Shown: positions 9,764 to 21,992, numbered from the stretch's first letter. The stretch is DNA of 64,000 bases from Pectobacterium sp. A5351 (GCF_028335745.1 NZ_CP116477.1:3100001-3164000); one strand, 5' to 3'. Translations and numbers: made by a program. The notes: generated by a model from the sequence alone, not told the origin.

Positions 9764-11092
9764 CTATGACATATCACCGTCTAACAGGGATCTCAGCCCT
9801 GCGGCTTTGTTTTCCAACTCCTGCCATTCTTGTTCTGGATCAGAACCCGCCACAATTCCGGCACCGGCATAGAGCGTCAAAATATGATCCCGCACTTCGG
9901 CCGAACGTAGCGCCACGCTGAATTCAGACTGCTGACGAGAAAGGTAGCCCGCCGACCCGGCGTACCAGCCGCGTTCAAACGGTTCATGTTCGGCAATAAA
10001 ACGGCGCGCTTCTTGCCTCGGCAAACCCGCAACCGCCGCCGTGGGCTGTAATGCCTTCAGGCACGCGCTATCGGACGCCGTTCGTAATGTGGCATGAATG
10101 GTTCGGCGCAGATGCTGTACTTTACGCAGGCGCACAATTTCCGGCGGCATCACATCCAGCGACAGCGCCGACTGCTGTAGCCGCTGACAAATATCATCCA
10201 CCACCAGCATGTTCTCGCACTGATTTTTGGTGTCATTCATCAGCCAGTCGGCCAGTTCAGCGGCTTTGTGCGCGTCGCGATCGCTTGCCACCGTCCCCGC
10301 CAGCGCTTCCGTTTCCAGCTCGCTCCCCCGACGGCGATAAAGCCGTTCAGGGCTGGAACCGAGAAACGCATGACGCGCGTCGTGCGCCAGCATGAAATGG
10401 AAACAGTGGTGATTTGCCGCCCGGCTGGCGGCTATAAAGGTGGTGGCCTGTAGCGGCTGCGTCAGCGTCAGGGTGGTCGCCCGCGCCAGAACGACCTTTT
10501 CCATCAACCCCGCGTTAATGTCGTGTAGCGCCCGCTGGAGCAAATCAATCCATCCCTGACGCTCCGGCTGATGCCCGACGGACTGAACTTCCGCATGCAA
10601 AGGAGGCAACGACGCAGGCGGCAGAAGCAGGTTAATAAACGCCGAGGCTTCAGCGGCATCCTGCTGCAATGAGGTGTCGCTGAACAGATTAATGCTCAGG
10701 CTGAGCGTATCATCCTGACGCCGTAGCTCTGCGCGGGGCAAAAACAGGTAGCCAGGTGACGAGGTGCCACTTTCTTTTATCTGGTTAAACGCATTCAGCC
10801 CCCAGATACGCACGTCGTTGCCGCACGGCTGCTGAACGAGAAATGCCTCGGCATCCTGAATATGATGAAACCCGCACACGTTGCCGCAAACGGCGGCTTC
10901 TTCACGATCCTGGCGATGCTGCCAATAGAACTGTGGGTACACCGGCTGAGTCGCCAGCCACGGCAATAGTTCAGTCGCATCGCTGAGGGTTAATGAACGC
11001 GTTATTTGTCTGAAACCTGTGCATTCAGGCTGTGGCTCGCGCAAATCCTGCTGCAAATGCCGCAGCAAGTCGGAAAGTTGTTTCACCGTCAC
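9764..11092 (-). CDS. menF: Isochorismate synthase MenF
   Basis: Converts chorismate to isochorismate for menaquinone. The 442-residue protein is of the chorismate-binding family; conserved blocks are KVVLARATTLT, GSSPERLYRRRG, EALAGTVASDRD, ENMLVVDDICQRL, LQPTAAVAGLPRQEA and YAGAGIVAGSDPEQEW. The chosen start is GTG at 11092 (MTVKQLSDLLRHLQQDL), which gives a length near E. coli MenF (431). First gene of the leftward men operon; the 220 bp to menD hold no gene. Confidence 0.95.
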   Translation of the reverse strand: MTVKQLSDLLRHLQQDLREPQPECTGFRQITRSLTLSDATELLPWLATQPVYPQFYWQHRQDREEAAVCGNVCGFHHIQDAEAFLVQQPCGNDVRIWGLNAFNQIKESGTSSPGYLFLPRAELRRQDDTLSLSINLFSDTSLQQDAAEASAFINLLLPPASLPPLHAEVQSVGHQPERQGWIDLLQRALHDINAGLMEKVVLARATTLTLTQPLQATTFIAASRAANHHCFHFMLAHDARHAFLGSSPERLYRRRGSELETEALAGTVASDRDAHKAAELADWLMNDTKNQCENMLVVDDICQRLQQSALSLDVMPPEIVRLRKVQHLRRTIHATLRTASDSACLKALQPTAAVAGLPRQEARRFIAEHEPFERGWYAGSAGYLSRQQSEFSVALRSAEVRDHILTLYAGAGIVAGSDPEQEWQELENKAAGLRSLLDGDMS

Positions 11093-11655
11093 CCCGGAAA
11101 CCTAACACAAAGTAGGGGATTATACGGGAAAAAAACACGTCGTGGGTGAGAGCTTACGCAAGAGCCCAAAGTCACCCTTCGCGAGGTACGTCTCTCGCAT
11201 TTTTTATGACGCGCCATCCCTATCCGTCACCCTCATGGGCCATTGCTGATGCGACGGCCCATGAGGGTTATCTCCACGACCATGAGGGTGAATTCAGCGC
11301 AAAATCACATCAAACGGCAAAACGACGCGTGTGCATCGCTTTAAAATTTCACTCCATCATCATTATTGTTTTAATTGATCTCTTCTTTTTCCGGTTATCT
11401 AATCGGCCTTTTTTTGCCCGCGATATGGCCTCAGGAAACGTGTTATCCCTCCCTCTTGAACTGCGCACCAGGATTCTTTCCATTCAGGGCACGAGTTATG
11501 GTAAAAATAGGCCCTTGTTACGTCGTTCGGATGGCCTCAGCTTTATTGCACCGTTCAGTTCAGCAATTTGGCTACCGCATTCGAATTTGTCGCACTGCTG
11601 TTGCTGGCCGCCAGCGCCAGTACGCGTGCCGTCATCCGCTAATCAGGAGCGTTAA
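11093..11655. other. Intergenic region between divergent menF and rcsD
   Basis: Apart from the inverted repeat at 11229-11289 I see no gene. The overlapping frames here (11146-11655 and 11375-11659) have unnatural composition, such as runs of Pro/Ser/Cys, and no family resemblance. The region must hold the menF and rcsDB promoters. Confidence 0.6.
11229..11289. repeat. Perfect 13-bp inverted repeat plus a third half-copy upstream of rcsD
   Basis: Arms ACCCTCATGGGCC (11229-11241) and GGCCCATGAGGGT (11256-11268) are exact reverse complements around a 14-nt loop. CATGAGGGT recurs as a direct copy at 11281-11289. The repeat lies in the 563-bp gap between the divergent menF and rcsD genes. No T-run follows, so it looks more like an operator or leader structure than a terminator. 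Confidence 0.7.
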
Positions 11656-14346
11656 TTGATCCCAGCCATGATCCTGCGTTATTTTTCTCTCCTTACGGTG
11701 TTATCGATCCTTATTACCGGAATGTTCGGCTATAGCTACATCAACGATTTGCTGGCGGACAAAAAACATTCGCTGACGACCATTGCTCAGGGCATACAAA
11801 AACGCATCGATACCTACCGTTTTTTCACCTATCAAATATACGGCAGCCTGAACAGCGAACCGCCCGCTAACGATGCCAACATTACCGCCATTAATTTAAT
11901 GCCGAATGTTTTCTACGTAGAAAAAAACGGTCAGAAAACGGACGCGCTGATTTTCGGGCAACACGACAAAGGAACGCTGACGTCGGTTCGTCGGATATCC
12001 CGTTATCTTGATATTCTCTGGGGAGCGGAAAACAACATTTATTCCATGTATTACCTGAATGGTATCGACAACAGCTTGACGATGATTTCCACGCAGACGC
12101 TGAAAGATATCTCTTCGCAGTTCCGTGGCAATTATATTACGGTCATCGCCGAGGCTCGTAGGACGGAAATGCTACAACAGGCGAATGTGTTAGACGAGCG
12201 CGAAAGTTTTTCCCCGCTGCGTAAATTACGCTTCTATAACGACTACTATTTTACTCTGCGCACCACCTTCAATCAGCCGGGCCATCTGGCGACAATTCTG
12301 GCCTTCGATCTGCCGATTAATGATTTAATCCCGGACACCATTCCGCGTGAGCATCTTATGCTGAAGCCGGATACGCCGGCGGCCAGCACGATGGACAGCA
12401 ACAATAATGGTGAAGGCGCGGCCGACGTGCAGCTTCACGGTTCCAATATTGAAATCTCCGCCACGCTCGTTAATGCGCCGCTAAAAATTGTTTTTCAGGT
12501 GCCCGTAAAAGCCCTGATTATTGATTCATTGCGTAATAACGTCTGGCTTCTACTGCTGAATCTGGTTCTGCTGAGTTTATCCATCGCGGGCTTTTATCTT
12601 TTCCGTCGGAAGTATGCGCACCCCGTAGAGGATTTATCCCAGCAGTTGGAAAAGAAGCTGGATATTTACCGTGAAACCACGAGTAGAATCCCGATGGGCG
12701 TGCTGGTTTATGACTTCAGCAGCAATAAAATCATCATACAAAATGAGCGTGCGGAGCATTTACTTCCGCACCTGAGCCTGCAAAAAATCACCAATATGGC
12801 GGACGAGCATCAGGGCATCATTCAGGTCACAATTAATAATGAAATGTATGAAATCCGCCAAATTCGTAGCCAACATTCGCCAGACTATTGCCTCTTCCTG
12901 CTGCGTGAACAGGATAAAGAGATTCTGGTGCAGCGGAAGTTACTGCTCGCCCAGCGTGAATATGAAAAAAATATTCATGCCAGAAAACGCTTATTTCAAA
13001 ACCTGCTCAGCGAATTCAAACAGCCGTTAATTTCACTGCAACAGCATATTCATGCGCTACGCCACAGCGATACGGGAACCGTGCAGACACACACACTGAA
13101 GCAGCTCACGGCAGATACCCGTTGCGCTATCGAGCTACTGGAAAATATTGCCCTGCACGAAAGGCTGGAAGCGCAGGAATGGACCGTGGTCAACGACAGC
13201 TTTTCGCTGCTGGCGCTGATGGACAATGTGCTTCTTGAGCTGTTGCCGCGATTGAAGCAAAAAGGTCTGGCCCTGTTCCATCATTACAACCTCGATAGTA
13301 ATCAAACTTACGTGGGTGATGCCGGGCTGCTGAAAAAGACGCTGGCGCTGCTGCTGAATTATTCGGTGACTAATACGGATTACGGCAAAATTACGGTGTC
13401 AGTTGACAGAAAAAATAATGAGTCAGATACGCTGATTATTCAGGTCAGCGATACGGGAACCCATGTTTCAGGCAAAGAACAGGAAAATATCCGCCATCCT
13501 TTCCTGCACCCTGCCACTTCCGATCGTTTCGGACAAAATTCAGGATTGACCTTATTTTTGTGTAATCAACTCTGTAATAAACTGGGCGGTGCGTTAACCA
13601 TCAACAGTAAGTCCGGGTTAGGTACACACTATATTCTGACGCTAAAACTGGAGCCGGAAGCGCTTCCCGTTGAGGAAGAAAAACTTCTGGATGGTATTAC
13701 CATTCTGCTGGATGTGACGTCTGATGAAGTACAGCATATTGTCGGCAATATGCTGACGGGCTGGGGAGCGAATTATCTGGTCAACGATGAACGCCAGATT
13801 AATCAGGAAGCCGATATCTGTATTACTGACGACCCGGAAAACAAGGCAGATTATACGCTGCTGTTGAGTCACGACGATGACACATTAACACCTTTGGGCC
13901 CGCGCCGTTTGCGGGTGAATTATAATATCAGCCACCTCCTGCTGGAGGCATTACTTAAGCTGATTGAGCTACAACTGGAAACATCACCCGATGCGCTACA
14001 GGAAGGGGAACTGGATGATGTCGAATTTTACGCCGCGCAATTGGCATCAAGCGACTATTATTCGCTGTTCGTGGAGACAGTACCGGATGATTTAAAGAGG
14101 CTGTATACTGAAGCGGAAGCAGGCGATTTCCCGTCACTTTCGCAGACGGCACACCGGCTGAAAGGCGTGTTTGCCATGCTAAATCTGCATCCTGGCAAAC
14201 AGTTGTGTGAACAGCTTGAACAGCATATTACCGCGCATGATAGTGAACAGATCGAGGCTAACCTTCATGAAATTGAGAGGTTTGTCAGTGCATTACTATC
14301 CCCAATAGAACCTAAAGGGCAGCAAGGTAGCCAACAAGATGAGTAA
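11656..14346 (+). CDS. rcsD: Phosphotransfer intermediate protein RcsD
   Basis: Inner-membrane histidine phosphotransfer protein relaying phosphate from RcsC to RcsB. At about 896 residues it has a first membrane segment at 7-27, a periplasmic domain, a second membrane segment near 295-315 (NVWLLLLNLVLLSLSIAGF), a degenerate kinase-like region, and a C-terminal HPt domain with the phospho-accepting His in SQTAHRLKGVFAML (near residue 833). The start is TTG at 11656: AGGAG lies 6 nt upstream and an in-frame stop immediately precedes it. ATG at 11668 is the alternative. Followed 8 bp later by rcsB. Confidence 0.93.
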   Translation: MIPAMILRYFSLLTVLSILITGMFGYSYINDLLADKKHSLTTIAQGIQKRIDTYRFFTYQIYGSLNSEPPANDANITAINLMPNVFYVEKNGQKTDALIFGQHDKGTLTSVRRISRYLDILWGAENNIYSMYYLNGIDNSLTMISTQTLKDISSQFRGNYITVIAEARRTEMLQQANVLDERESFSPLRKLRFYNDYYFTLRTTFNQPGHLATILAFDLPINDLIPDTIPREHLMLKPDTPAASTMDSNNNGEGAADVQLHGSNIEISATLVNAPLKIVFQVPVKALIIDSLRNNVWLLLLNLVLLSLSIAGFYLFRRKYAHPVEDLSQQLEKKLDIYRETTSRIPMGVLVYDFSSNKIIIQNERAEHLLPHLSLQKITNMADEHQGIIQVTINNEMYEIRQIRSQHSPDYCLFLLREQDKEILVQRKLLLAQREYEKNIHARKRLFQNLLSEFKQPLISLQQHIHALRHSDTGTVQTHTLKQLTADTRCAIELLENIALHERLEAQEWTVVNDSFSLLALMDNVLLELLPRLKQKGLALFHHYNLDSNQTYVGDAGLLKKTLALLLNYSVTNTDYGKITVSVDRKNNESDTLIIQVSDTGTHVSGKEQENIRHPFLHPATSDRFGQNSGLTLFLCNQLCNKLGGALTINSKSGLGTHYILTLKLEPEALPVEEEKLLDGITILLDVTSDEVQHIVGNMLTGWGANYLVNDERQINQEADICITDDPENKADYTLLLSHDDDTLTPLGPRRLRVNYNISHLLLEALLKLIELQLETSPDALQEGELDDVEFYAAQLASSDYYSLFVETVPDDLKRLYTEAEAGDFPSLSQTAHRLKGVFAMLNLHPGKQLCEQLEQHITAHDSEQIEANLHEIERFVSALLSPIEPKGQQGSQQDE

Positions 14347-14354
14347 CCAAAACG

Positions 14355-15005
14355 ATGAGTAACTTAAACGTAATTATTGCCGACGACCATCCTATTGTCC
14401 TTTTTGGCATCAAAAAATCGCTTGAGCAGATTGAATGGGTCAATGTGGTTGGCGAATTTGAAGACTCAACAGCGCTGATCAACAACCTGCCTAAGCTGGA
14501 CGCTAACGTTTTAATTACCGATTTATCCATGCCTGGCGATAAATACGGCGATGGCATTACCCTCATTAAATACATTAAGCGCCATTTTCCTCATCTCTCT
14601 ATTATTGTTCTCACCATGAATAATAATCCGGCGATTCTGAGTGCGGTGCTGGATTTGGACATCGAAGGCATCGTGCTGAAACAGGGTGCGCCGACCGATT
14701 TACCCAAAGCGCTGGCTGCCCTGCAAAAAGGGAAGAAATTCACGCCGGACAGCGTATCCAAAGTGTTGGAGAAAATCAGCGCCAGCGGCTACGGCGACAA
14801 ACGCCTGTCTCCAAAAGAAAGTGAAGTGCTACGTCTGTTTGCAGAAGGTTTTCTGGTCACCGAAATTGCCAAAAAACTCAACCGCAGCATCAAAACAATC
14901 AGTAGCCAGAAGAAGTCAGCGATGACCAAGCTGGGCGTCGACAACGATATTGCCCTGCTGAACTACCTGTCTTCCGTTAATGGCGGCGCAACGCAGGTCG
15001 ACTAA
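14355..15005 (+). CDS. rcsB: Response regulator RcsB
   Basis: DNA-binding response regulator of the envelope-stress Rcs phosphorelay, controlling capsule, motility and, in soft-rot bacteria, virulence genes. It has 216 residues. The receiver domain has acidic residues IIADDHP at its start and the phospho-acceptor Asp56 in LITDLSMPG. The C-terminal LuxR-type helix-turn-helix is LSPKESEVLRLFAEGFLV...IAKKLNRSIKTISSQKKSAM. It is 8 bp after rcsD and convergent with rcsC. Confidence 0.98.
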   Translation: MSNLNVIIADDHPIVLFGIKKSLEQIEWVNVVGEFEDSTALINNLPKLDANVLITDLSMPGDKYGDGITLIKYIKRHFPHLSIIVLTMNNNPAILSAVLDLDIEGIVLKQGAPTDLPKALAALQKGKKFTPDSVSKVLEKISASGYGDKRLSPKESEVLRLFAEGFLVTEIAKKLNRSIKTISSQKKSAMTKLGVDNDIALLNYLSSVNGGATQVD

Positions 15006-15015
15006 ACCTTTCCGG

Positions 15016-15041
15016 CCTGCACCGGCAACCGCTGGTGCAGG
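15016..15041. terminator. Hairpin between convergent rcsB and rcsC
   Basis: CCTGCACC...GGTGCAGG forms a GC-rich stem in the 36-bp gap, followed by GTTATT. It probably terminates rcsB and perhaps rcsC from the other side; the T-run is short. Confidence 0.6.
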
Positions 15042-17897
15042 TTATTCCTCAGATGTTCTCGTCTGGCGCACCACGTCACTGTAATACGCCAGCGCCTGCT
15101 GTAGAGTATCCAGCGTCACCGGCTTTGACAAACAGTTATCCATCCCTGCCCCGAGGCAACGATCTCGTTCTTCCGCCAATGCATTCGCTGTCACGCCGAT
15201 AACCGGAAAACGTAATCCTTGCTCTCGCATACGCTGTGTGAACAGATAACCATCCATATTCGGCATGTTGACATCCGTCAGCACGATATCGATATGATTT
15301 TTACTCAATACTCCCAGTGCGTCGATCCCATCATTCGCCGTCATCGCCTGATAACCCAGAGAACCAAGCTGATCCGCCAGCAGCCGGCGGTTGATGGGGT
15401 GATCGTCAACCACCAGAATCATAATATCGCCATTCTCAGCGCGCTCGTAGTGGGTCAGCGGCGGTGAAATCTCGGCGTACGCGCGATCCTCGTTTTCTGA
15501 ACGATAAATTTTCTCGAGCAAATCAGGCAGATGTTGAGGTGTGGACGTCCCTTGCACCCAGTGCCCGTCGCTCACTTCCTGCGCTAGTCCAGTATGTGCG
15601 CCACTCATCACGATATGCGCCCGAACGTTAACATCCTCTTCTGACACGTAATCGCTAATCATCACATCATCAGGCGACACGGTTTGGTTCTGATAACGCG
15701 CGACCTGCAACCCCTGATCCTGCAACAACGTCAGCAGATAAGCCTCCAGCCGGGCATTGCGTATCCTCAACCAGCACATTTTCCCTTGCAGACTGGCGTT
15801 GATCGCTGCGGGAGCATAACGCGCTTTATACAGCGGAATTCTGACGCCAAACAGGCTGCCGAGCCCAGGTTCAGACTCGATGGTAATGTCTCCATCCATC
15901 AGGTTGACCAGCTTTTCACAAATCGCCAGCCCTAACCCCGTGCCCTGAAAATGGCGCTGAACGCCGCTCCCCGCCTGGAAGAACGGGTCAAACAGCTTCA
16001 CCGCCTCGCGAGGTTGAATCCCTACGCCGGTATCACGCACCACAAATTCCAGATAGCCATCGCGGCAGCCGACTTCAAAAATGATGCAGCCTGTGTCGGT
16101 AAACTTGATGGCGTTGCTCAGCAGGTTAGACAACACCTGCTGTAAACGCACGGGATCGCCAAACAGGCTGACTGGCACATTGGGATCGATAAAGCAGTAC
16201 AGCGTCAGGCGCTTTTTAACCACCAGTGGAAGATAGTTGCTAGTGATGTGGCTGATGACCTCATGCGGCGCAAACTCACACGGTTCGATCTTCAGCTGTT
16301 CCGATTCAATCTTGGAAAAATCGAGGATATCGCTGATGATTTTCAGCAACAGCGAGGAAGAGTTATTCATCGCCGCCACCAGACGATTGGCGTCCTGCGG
16401 CAGCGATTTGGTTTGCAGTAAATCGAGGTTACCGATAATCCCGTACAGCGGCGTACGCAATTCATGGCTGACGGTAGCCAGAAACATCGATTTCGACTGG
16501 CTGGCCTGCTCGGCAGCATTCGCCATTTCCTGTAGCGACTCTTCCATTTTGACGCGCGCGCTGACGTCTAGCAGCACACAAATCGCCACGTTTTCATTAC
16601 GATAGCGCGAATGAACAAAGCTGATTTGCAGGTGATGATTGCGGCTGGTCATGACATCCACAAACTTGGATTGCTGCTCGCAAATGATGCGGGTAATGCG
16701 CAATCTGTCTTCGTGGGTCAGCAGGTTGAGATAGTTGTGCGCCAGTTCGTTACTGAGGATGTTCGTGCCGTCATTGATACGCAGGATACAAATCCCTACC
16801 GGCGCTGAGGCCACAATCTTACGGTTGAATTGCTCGTTCTCTTCCAGTTGGAACGCATTCACCTCCGCCGGCAGCAGCATTTTCCGTTCAAACACCAGCG
16901 CCAGCACAAACAACAAGATAGCCGATAGCATATTCAGCACTAGCATGTTGATCATTAAGGCGCTGATATGGGAGAGCAGCACTTTCAACGGCAGTGAATA
17001 CACGATGCTGAACGACGTCGGCGGCAGCGACTTCTTCAAAATGAGTTCATCATAACCATTCACATAGCCAAAATAGTTATGATCGGAGGGATAGCCATCT
17101 ACCGACGAAGCGTAACGCCCCTTATCATCGGAAAACTGCAAAACGACCTGATTGTATTGATCCAGCAACTTGGCACCGATTGGAAATTTACCTATGGTGA
17201 CGAAGTCATCCAGACGAATCGTCTGTTCAATCCCCATGATGACTTCCAGCTTGTTATCCACATAAATCGGCGTCAACGCATATAAATAGCCGACATCGGG
17301 GACAGACGCGGGAGTAATCCAATAGAGTGTTTCATCGCGCCCGGTTTGGGTGCGATTCTTCTTCTGATCCTGAAACCGATCCTGCACGTTTTTAAGCAAA
17401 TTATCACGGTCGAGCGACTGGTTACGGATGCCAAAATCAACCATACAGCGCCGATCGCCGCCGACAAAAAAGACCCGGTTAAGATCGTAGACGGCAGAGA
17501 AATTATCCTGCCAGCCGTTAAAGAAATGACTTAATGAAAGCAGCGCCGCATTCCCGCCATATTGCGTGGAACAGGTTGCGCCGGGCGCGAGCGAATAAAC
17601 GGAGACACCGGGGCCCCCTTCCATTGGCGGCTCTGCTTTTTCTCTCGCCAGCACCAGCCGATTTGCCGCCAGATACTGGAGCTCGCGCACAATATCCGAC
17701 GCGTGTCGGATATAGCCCTGCGACTGATCAAAGCTGAGGTTATACTCCTGCCGCAGCTCTGACTCTTTTTCATTCAATACTTTAGTGACATAAAAAACGG
17801 ATATCAGTGCGCCTAGCACCCACAGCATGACCGCCAGAACCCGAAATAAATAGCGGGAAACTTTTAATGTGGTATGGAATGAGGCGAGATATTTCAA
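15042..17897 (-). CDS. rcsC: Hybrid sensor histidine kinase RcsC
   Basis: Inner-membrane hybrid kinase that starts the Rcs phosphorelay. It has 951 residues: a membrane segment near 19-41, a periplasmic loop, and a second membrane segment near 315-340 (MINMLVLNMLSAILLFVLAL). The kinase core has the phosphorylated His in VSHELRTPLYGIIGNLDLL (near 480), an ATPase domain (LLSNAIKFTDTG, DTGVGI, GTGLGLAICEKL), the RcsC-specific alpha/beta/loop domain, and a C-terminal receiver with acceptor Asp in IVLTDVNMPNMDG. Convergent with rcsDB, the standard enterobacterial arrangement. Confidence 0.97.
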   Translation of the reverse strand: MKYLASFHTTLKVSRYLFRVLAVMLWVLGALISVFYVTKVLNEKESELRQEYNLSFDQSQGYIRHASDIVRELQYLAANRLVLAREKAEPPMEGGPGVSVYSLAPGATCSTQYGGNAALLSLSHFFNGWQDNFSAVYDLNRVFFVGGDRRCMVDFGIRNQSLDRDNLLKNVQDRFQDQKKNRTQTGRDETLYWITPASVPDVGYLYALTPIYVDNKLEVIMGIEQTIRLDDFVTIGKFPIGAKLLDQYNQVVLQFSDDKGRYASSVDGYPSDHNYFGYVNGYDELILKKSLPPTSFSIVYSLPLKVLLSHISALMINMLVLNMLSAILLFVLALVFERKMLLPAEVNAFQLEENEQFNRKIVASAPVGICILRINDGTNILSNELAHNYLNLLTHEDRLRITRIICEQQSKFVDVMTSRNHHLQISFVHSRYRNENVAICVLLDVSARVKMEESLQEMANAAEQASQSKSMFLATVSHELRTPLYGIIGNLDLLQTKSLPQDANRLVAAMNNSSSLLLKIISDILDFSKIESEQLKIEPCEFAPHEVISHITSNYLPLVVKKRLTLYCFIDPNVPVSLFGDPVRLQQVLSNLLSNAIKFTDTGCIIFEVGCRDGYLEFVVRDTGVGIQPREAVKLFDPFFQAGSGVQRHFQGTGLGLAICEKLVNLMDGDITIESEPGLGSLFGVRIPLYKARYAPAAINASLQGKMCWLRIRNARLEAYLLTLLQDQGLQVARYQNQTVSPDDVMISDYVSEEDVNVRAHIVMSGAHTGLAQEVSDGHWVQGTSTPQHLPDLLEKIYRSENEDRAYAEISPPLTHYERAENGDIMILVVDDHPINRRLLADQLGSLGYQAMTANDGIDALGVLSKNHIDIVLTDVNMPNMDGYLFTQRMREQGLRFPVIGVTANALAEERDRCLGAGMDNCLSKPVTLDTLQQALAYYSDVVRQTRTSEE

Positions 17898-17954
17898 GTG
17901 GATACCGTTGAATAATGGAAGAACCAGTTTGCTGATACACTACCGAGTGTCGAT

Positions 17955-17983
17955 AAAAAAAGCCAGCGCATCGCGCTGGCTTA
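17955..17983 (-). terminator. Rho-independent terminator of gyrA
   Basis: AGCCAGCG/CGCTGGCT stem with a short loop. An A-run on its + strand left side becomes a T-run when read from the minus strand, 29 bp after the gyrA stop. Confidence 0.88.
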
Positions 17984-18011
17984 TTCGACTCATTCCGGCT
18001 AAGGAAAAGGC

Positions 18012-20666
<2,655 letters not shown>

Positions 20667-20696
20667 CTATTTAGGCATCTACCCGTGTTCAGAAAA

Positions 20697-20726
20697 GTGA
20701 ACCGTTCAGATTAGGTGAACTGTTCA
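20697..20726. promoter_or_regulatory. Two tandem palindromes GAACNGTTC in the gyrA leader
   Basis: GTGAACCGTTCA (20697-20708) and GTGAACTGTTCA (20715-20726) are near-identical 12-mers 18 bp apart. Each contains the palindrome GAAC-N-GTTC. They lie between the gyrA start codon and its probable -10, and could be a repressor site. I know of no regulator with this consensus at gyrA. Confidence 0.45.
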
Positions 20727-20737
20727 AAAGGTGAAAA

Positions 20738-20746
20738 ATTATATCA
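20738..20746 (-). promoter_or_regulatory. Extended -10 element of the gyrA promoter
   Basis: Read on the minus strand, TGATATAAT is a perfect -10 with the TG extension, about 90 bp upstream of the gyrA start. There is no good -35 at 17 bp. A weak -35 with strong -10 is also reported for the supercoiling-sensitive gyrA promoter of E. coli. Confidence 0.5.
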
Positions 20747-20913
20747 CAAACCGCCGTTTCGGGGGAAACTCCCTTCCGCCCCGAACAGACGGTTTTCCCA
20801 ATGGACTTTTATTCACCGGATATCCCTCAGAGAAAAACGACACCGCTGCACGTTGCGACACGAAGGGAGTATACTCGCGGCAGTATAAAGATGACGAAAG
20901 GCAGTGATGACAG

Positions 20914-21633
20914 ATGAATGTAGAAAATCAAACTCCGAACGTTGACCATCAGGAGATTGCCAAATTTGAGGCTATCGCTTCACGCTGGTGGGATTTAGAA
21001 GGCGAGTTCAAACCGTTACACCGCATTAACCCACTGCGTCTGGGCTATATTTCGCAGCGTGCGGACGGTCTGTTCGGCAAAAAAGTGCTGGACGTCGGCT
21101 GCGGCGGCGGCATTTTAGCCGAGAGCATGGCGCGTGAAGGCGCAGACGTCACCGGGCTTGATATGGGCGCAGAACCGCTACAGGTCGCACGTTTGCATGC
21201 GCTGGAGAGCGGTGTCACCCTCAACTACGTCCAGGAAACGGTAGAAGCCCATGCCCATGCTCATCCGGGCCTCTACGATGTTGTCACCTGTATGGAAATG
21301 CTGGAGCACGTTCCCGACCCGCAATCCGTGGTGCAGGCCTGCGCCAAGTTGGTCAAACCCGGCGGACATGTCTTCTTCTCCACCATCAACCGCAATGCGA
21401 AAGCGTGGCTAATGGCCGTTATCGGCGCTGAGTATGTGCTAAAAATGGTGCCGCGCGGCACGCATGACATTAAGAAATTCATCCGCCCGGCTGAGCTGAT
21501 GCACTGGGTTGACAGTACGCCGCTGCGTGAAAAACACATCACCGGGCTACACTACAATCCGCTGACAGACCGCTTTAAACTGGGTCCAAACGTGGACGTG
21601 AACTACATGCTGCACACGCGCCACGATAAATAG
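20914..21633 (+). CDS. ubiG: Ubiquinone biosynthesis O-methyltransferase UbiG
   Basis: SAM-dependent enzyme for both O-methylations of the ubiquinone ring. It has 239 residues. SAM-binding motif I is [17 protein letters not shown] (near residue 57), motif [16 protein letters not shown] and motif [17 protein letters not shown]. The N-terminal [19 protein letters not shown] is characteristic of UbiG. Divergent from gyrA, as in E. coli. Confidence 0.97.
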   Translation: MNVENQTPNVDHQEIAKFEAIASRWWDLEGEFKPLHRINPLRLGYISQRADGLFGKKVLDVGCGGGILAESMAREGADVTGLDMGAEPLQVARLHALESGVTLNYVQETVEAHAHAHPGLYDVVTCMEMLEHVPDPQSVVQACAKLVKPGGHVFFSTINRNAKAWLMAVIGAEYVLKMVPRGTHDIKKFIRPAELMHWVDSTPLREKHITGLHYNPLTDRFKLGPNVDVNYMLHTRHDK

Positions 21634-21992
21634 ATCGGATTCAGAGTATTCTTAAATGCTGCGCGGTTTCTTACCGCGCGCCTTGCTCCTTCTGGTGCCA
21701 AAACCAGCAAAGTCTTCAGGTTTTCTTTTTCTTATCAAAACCCAGAATGATATTGACATCGCCACAGGCCTTATCAGGCGAGGTTTTTAACAAAATATCT
21801 TTTCTTAAACCTCCAAATTAACGAAAAATCAACTCTTGTTCTTCAAAGAATCCACACTACAATACTCACCATGTAGTAGCCTTTTATCAAAAAATATCTA
21901 TATCTAGTATTTATCCACAGAGTTAGTCACAGGGTGGTTTCTGTGAATAAACAGGGGATATTTTTTATTTTCACCAACAGGTAAATCCCAAC
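21634..21992. other. Intergenic region ubiG-nrdA with a hairpin at 21661-21679
   Basis: GCGCGGT-TTCTT-ACCGCGC (21661-21679) is a stable hairpin 28 bp after ubiG, without a clear T-run; it probably ends ubiG transcription. The rest is the nrdA regulatory region, with DnaA boxes listed separately. ACACTACAATACTCAC (21854-21869) and a TATATCTAGTAT stretch (21899-21910) might be NrdR boxes, but the match and the spacing are imperfect. Confidence 0.5.
21911..21950. promoter_or_regulatory. Two DnaA boxes upstream of nrdA
   Basis: TTATCCACA (21911-21919, + strand) is the perfect DnaA box. TGTGAATAA (21942-21950) is TTATTCACA on the minus strand and also fits the consensus. DnaA control of nrdAB through promoter-proximal DnaA boxes is established in E. 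coli. Confidence 0.75.

Noticed and set aside
11146-11659. Two overlapping open frames upstream of rcsD
   Set aside because: Neither has a plausible start site, both have odd composition, and one would overlap the rcsD start. The region is better explained as regulatory.
21854-21910. Pair of NrdR boxes upstream of nrdA
   Set aside because: The sequences only partly match the consensus and their spacing is not the usual three helical turns; noted as possible, not called.
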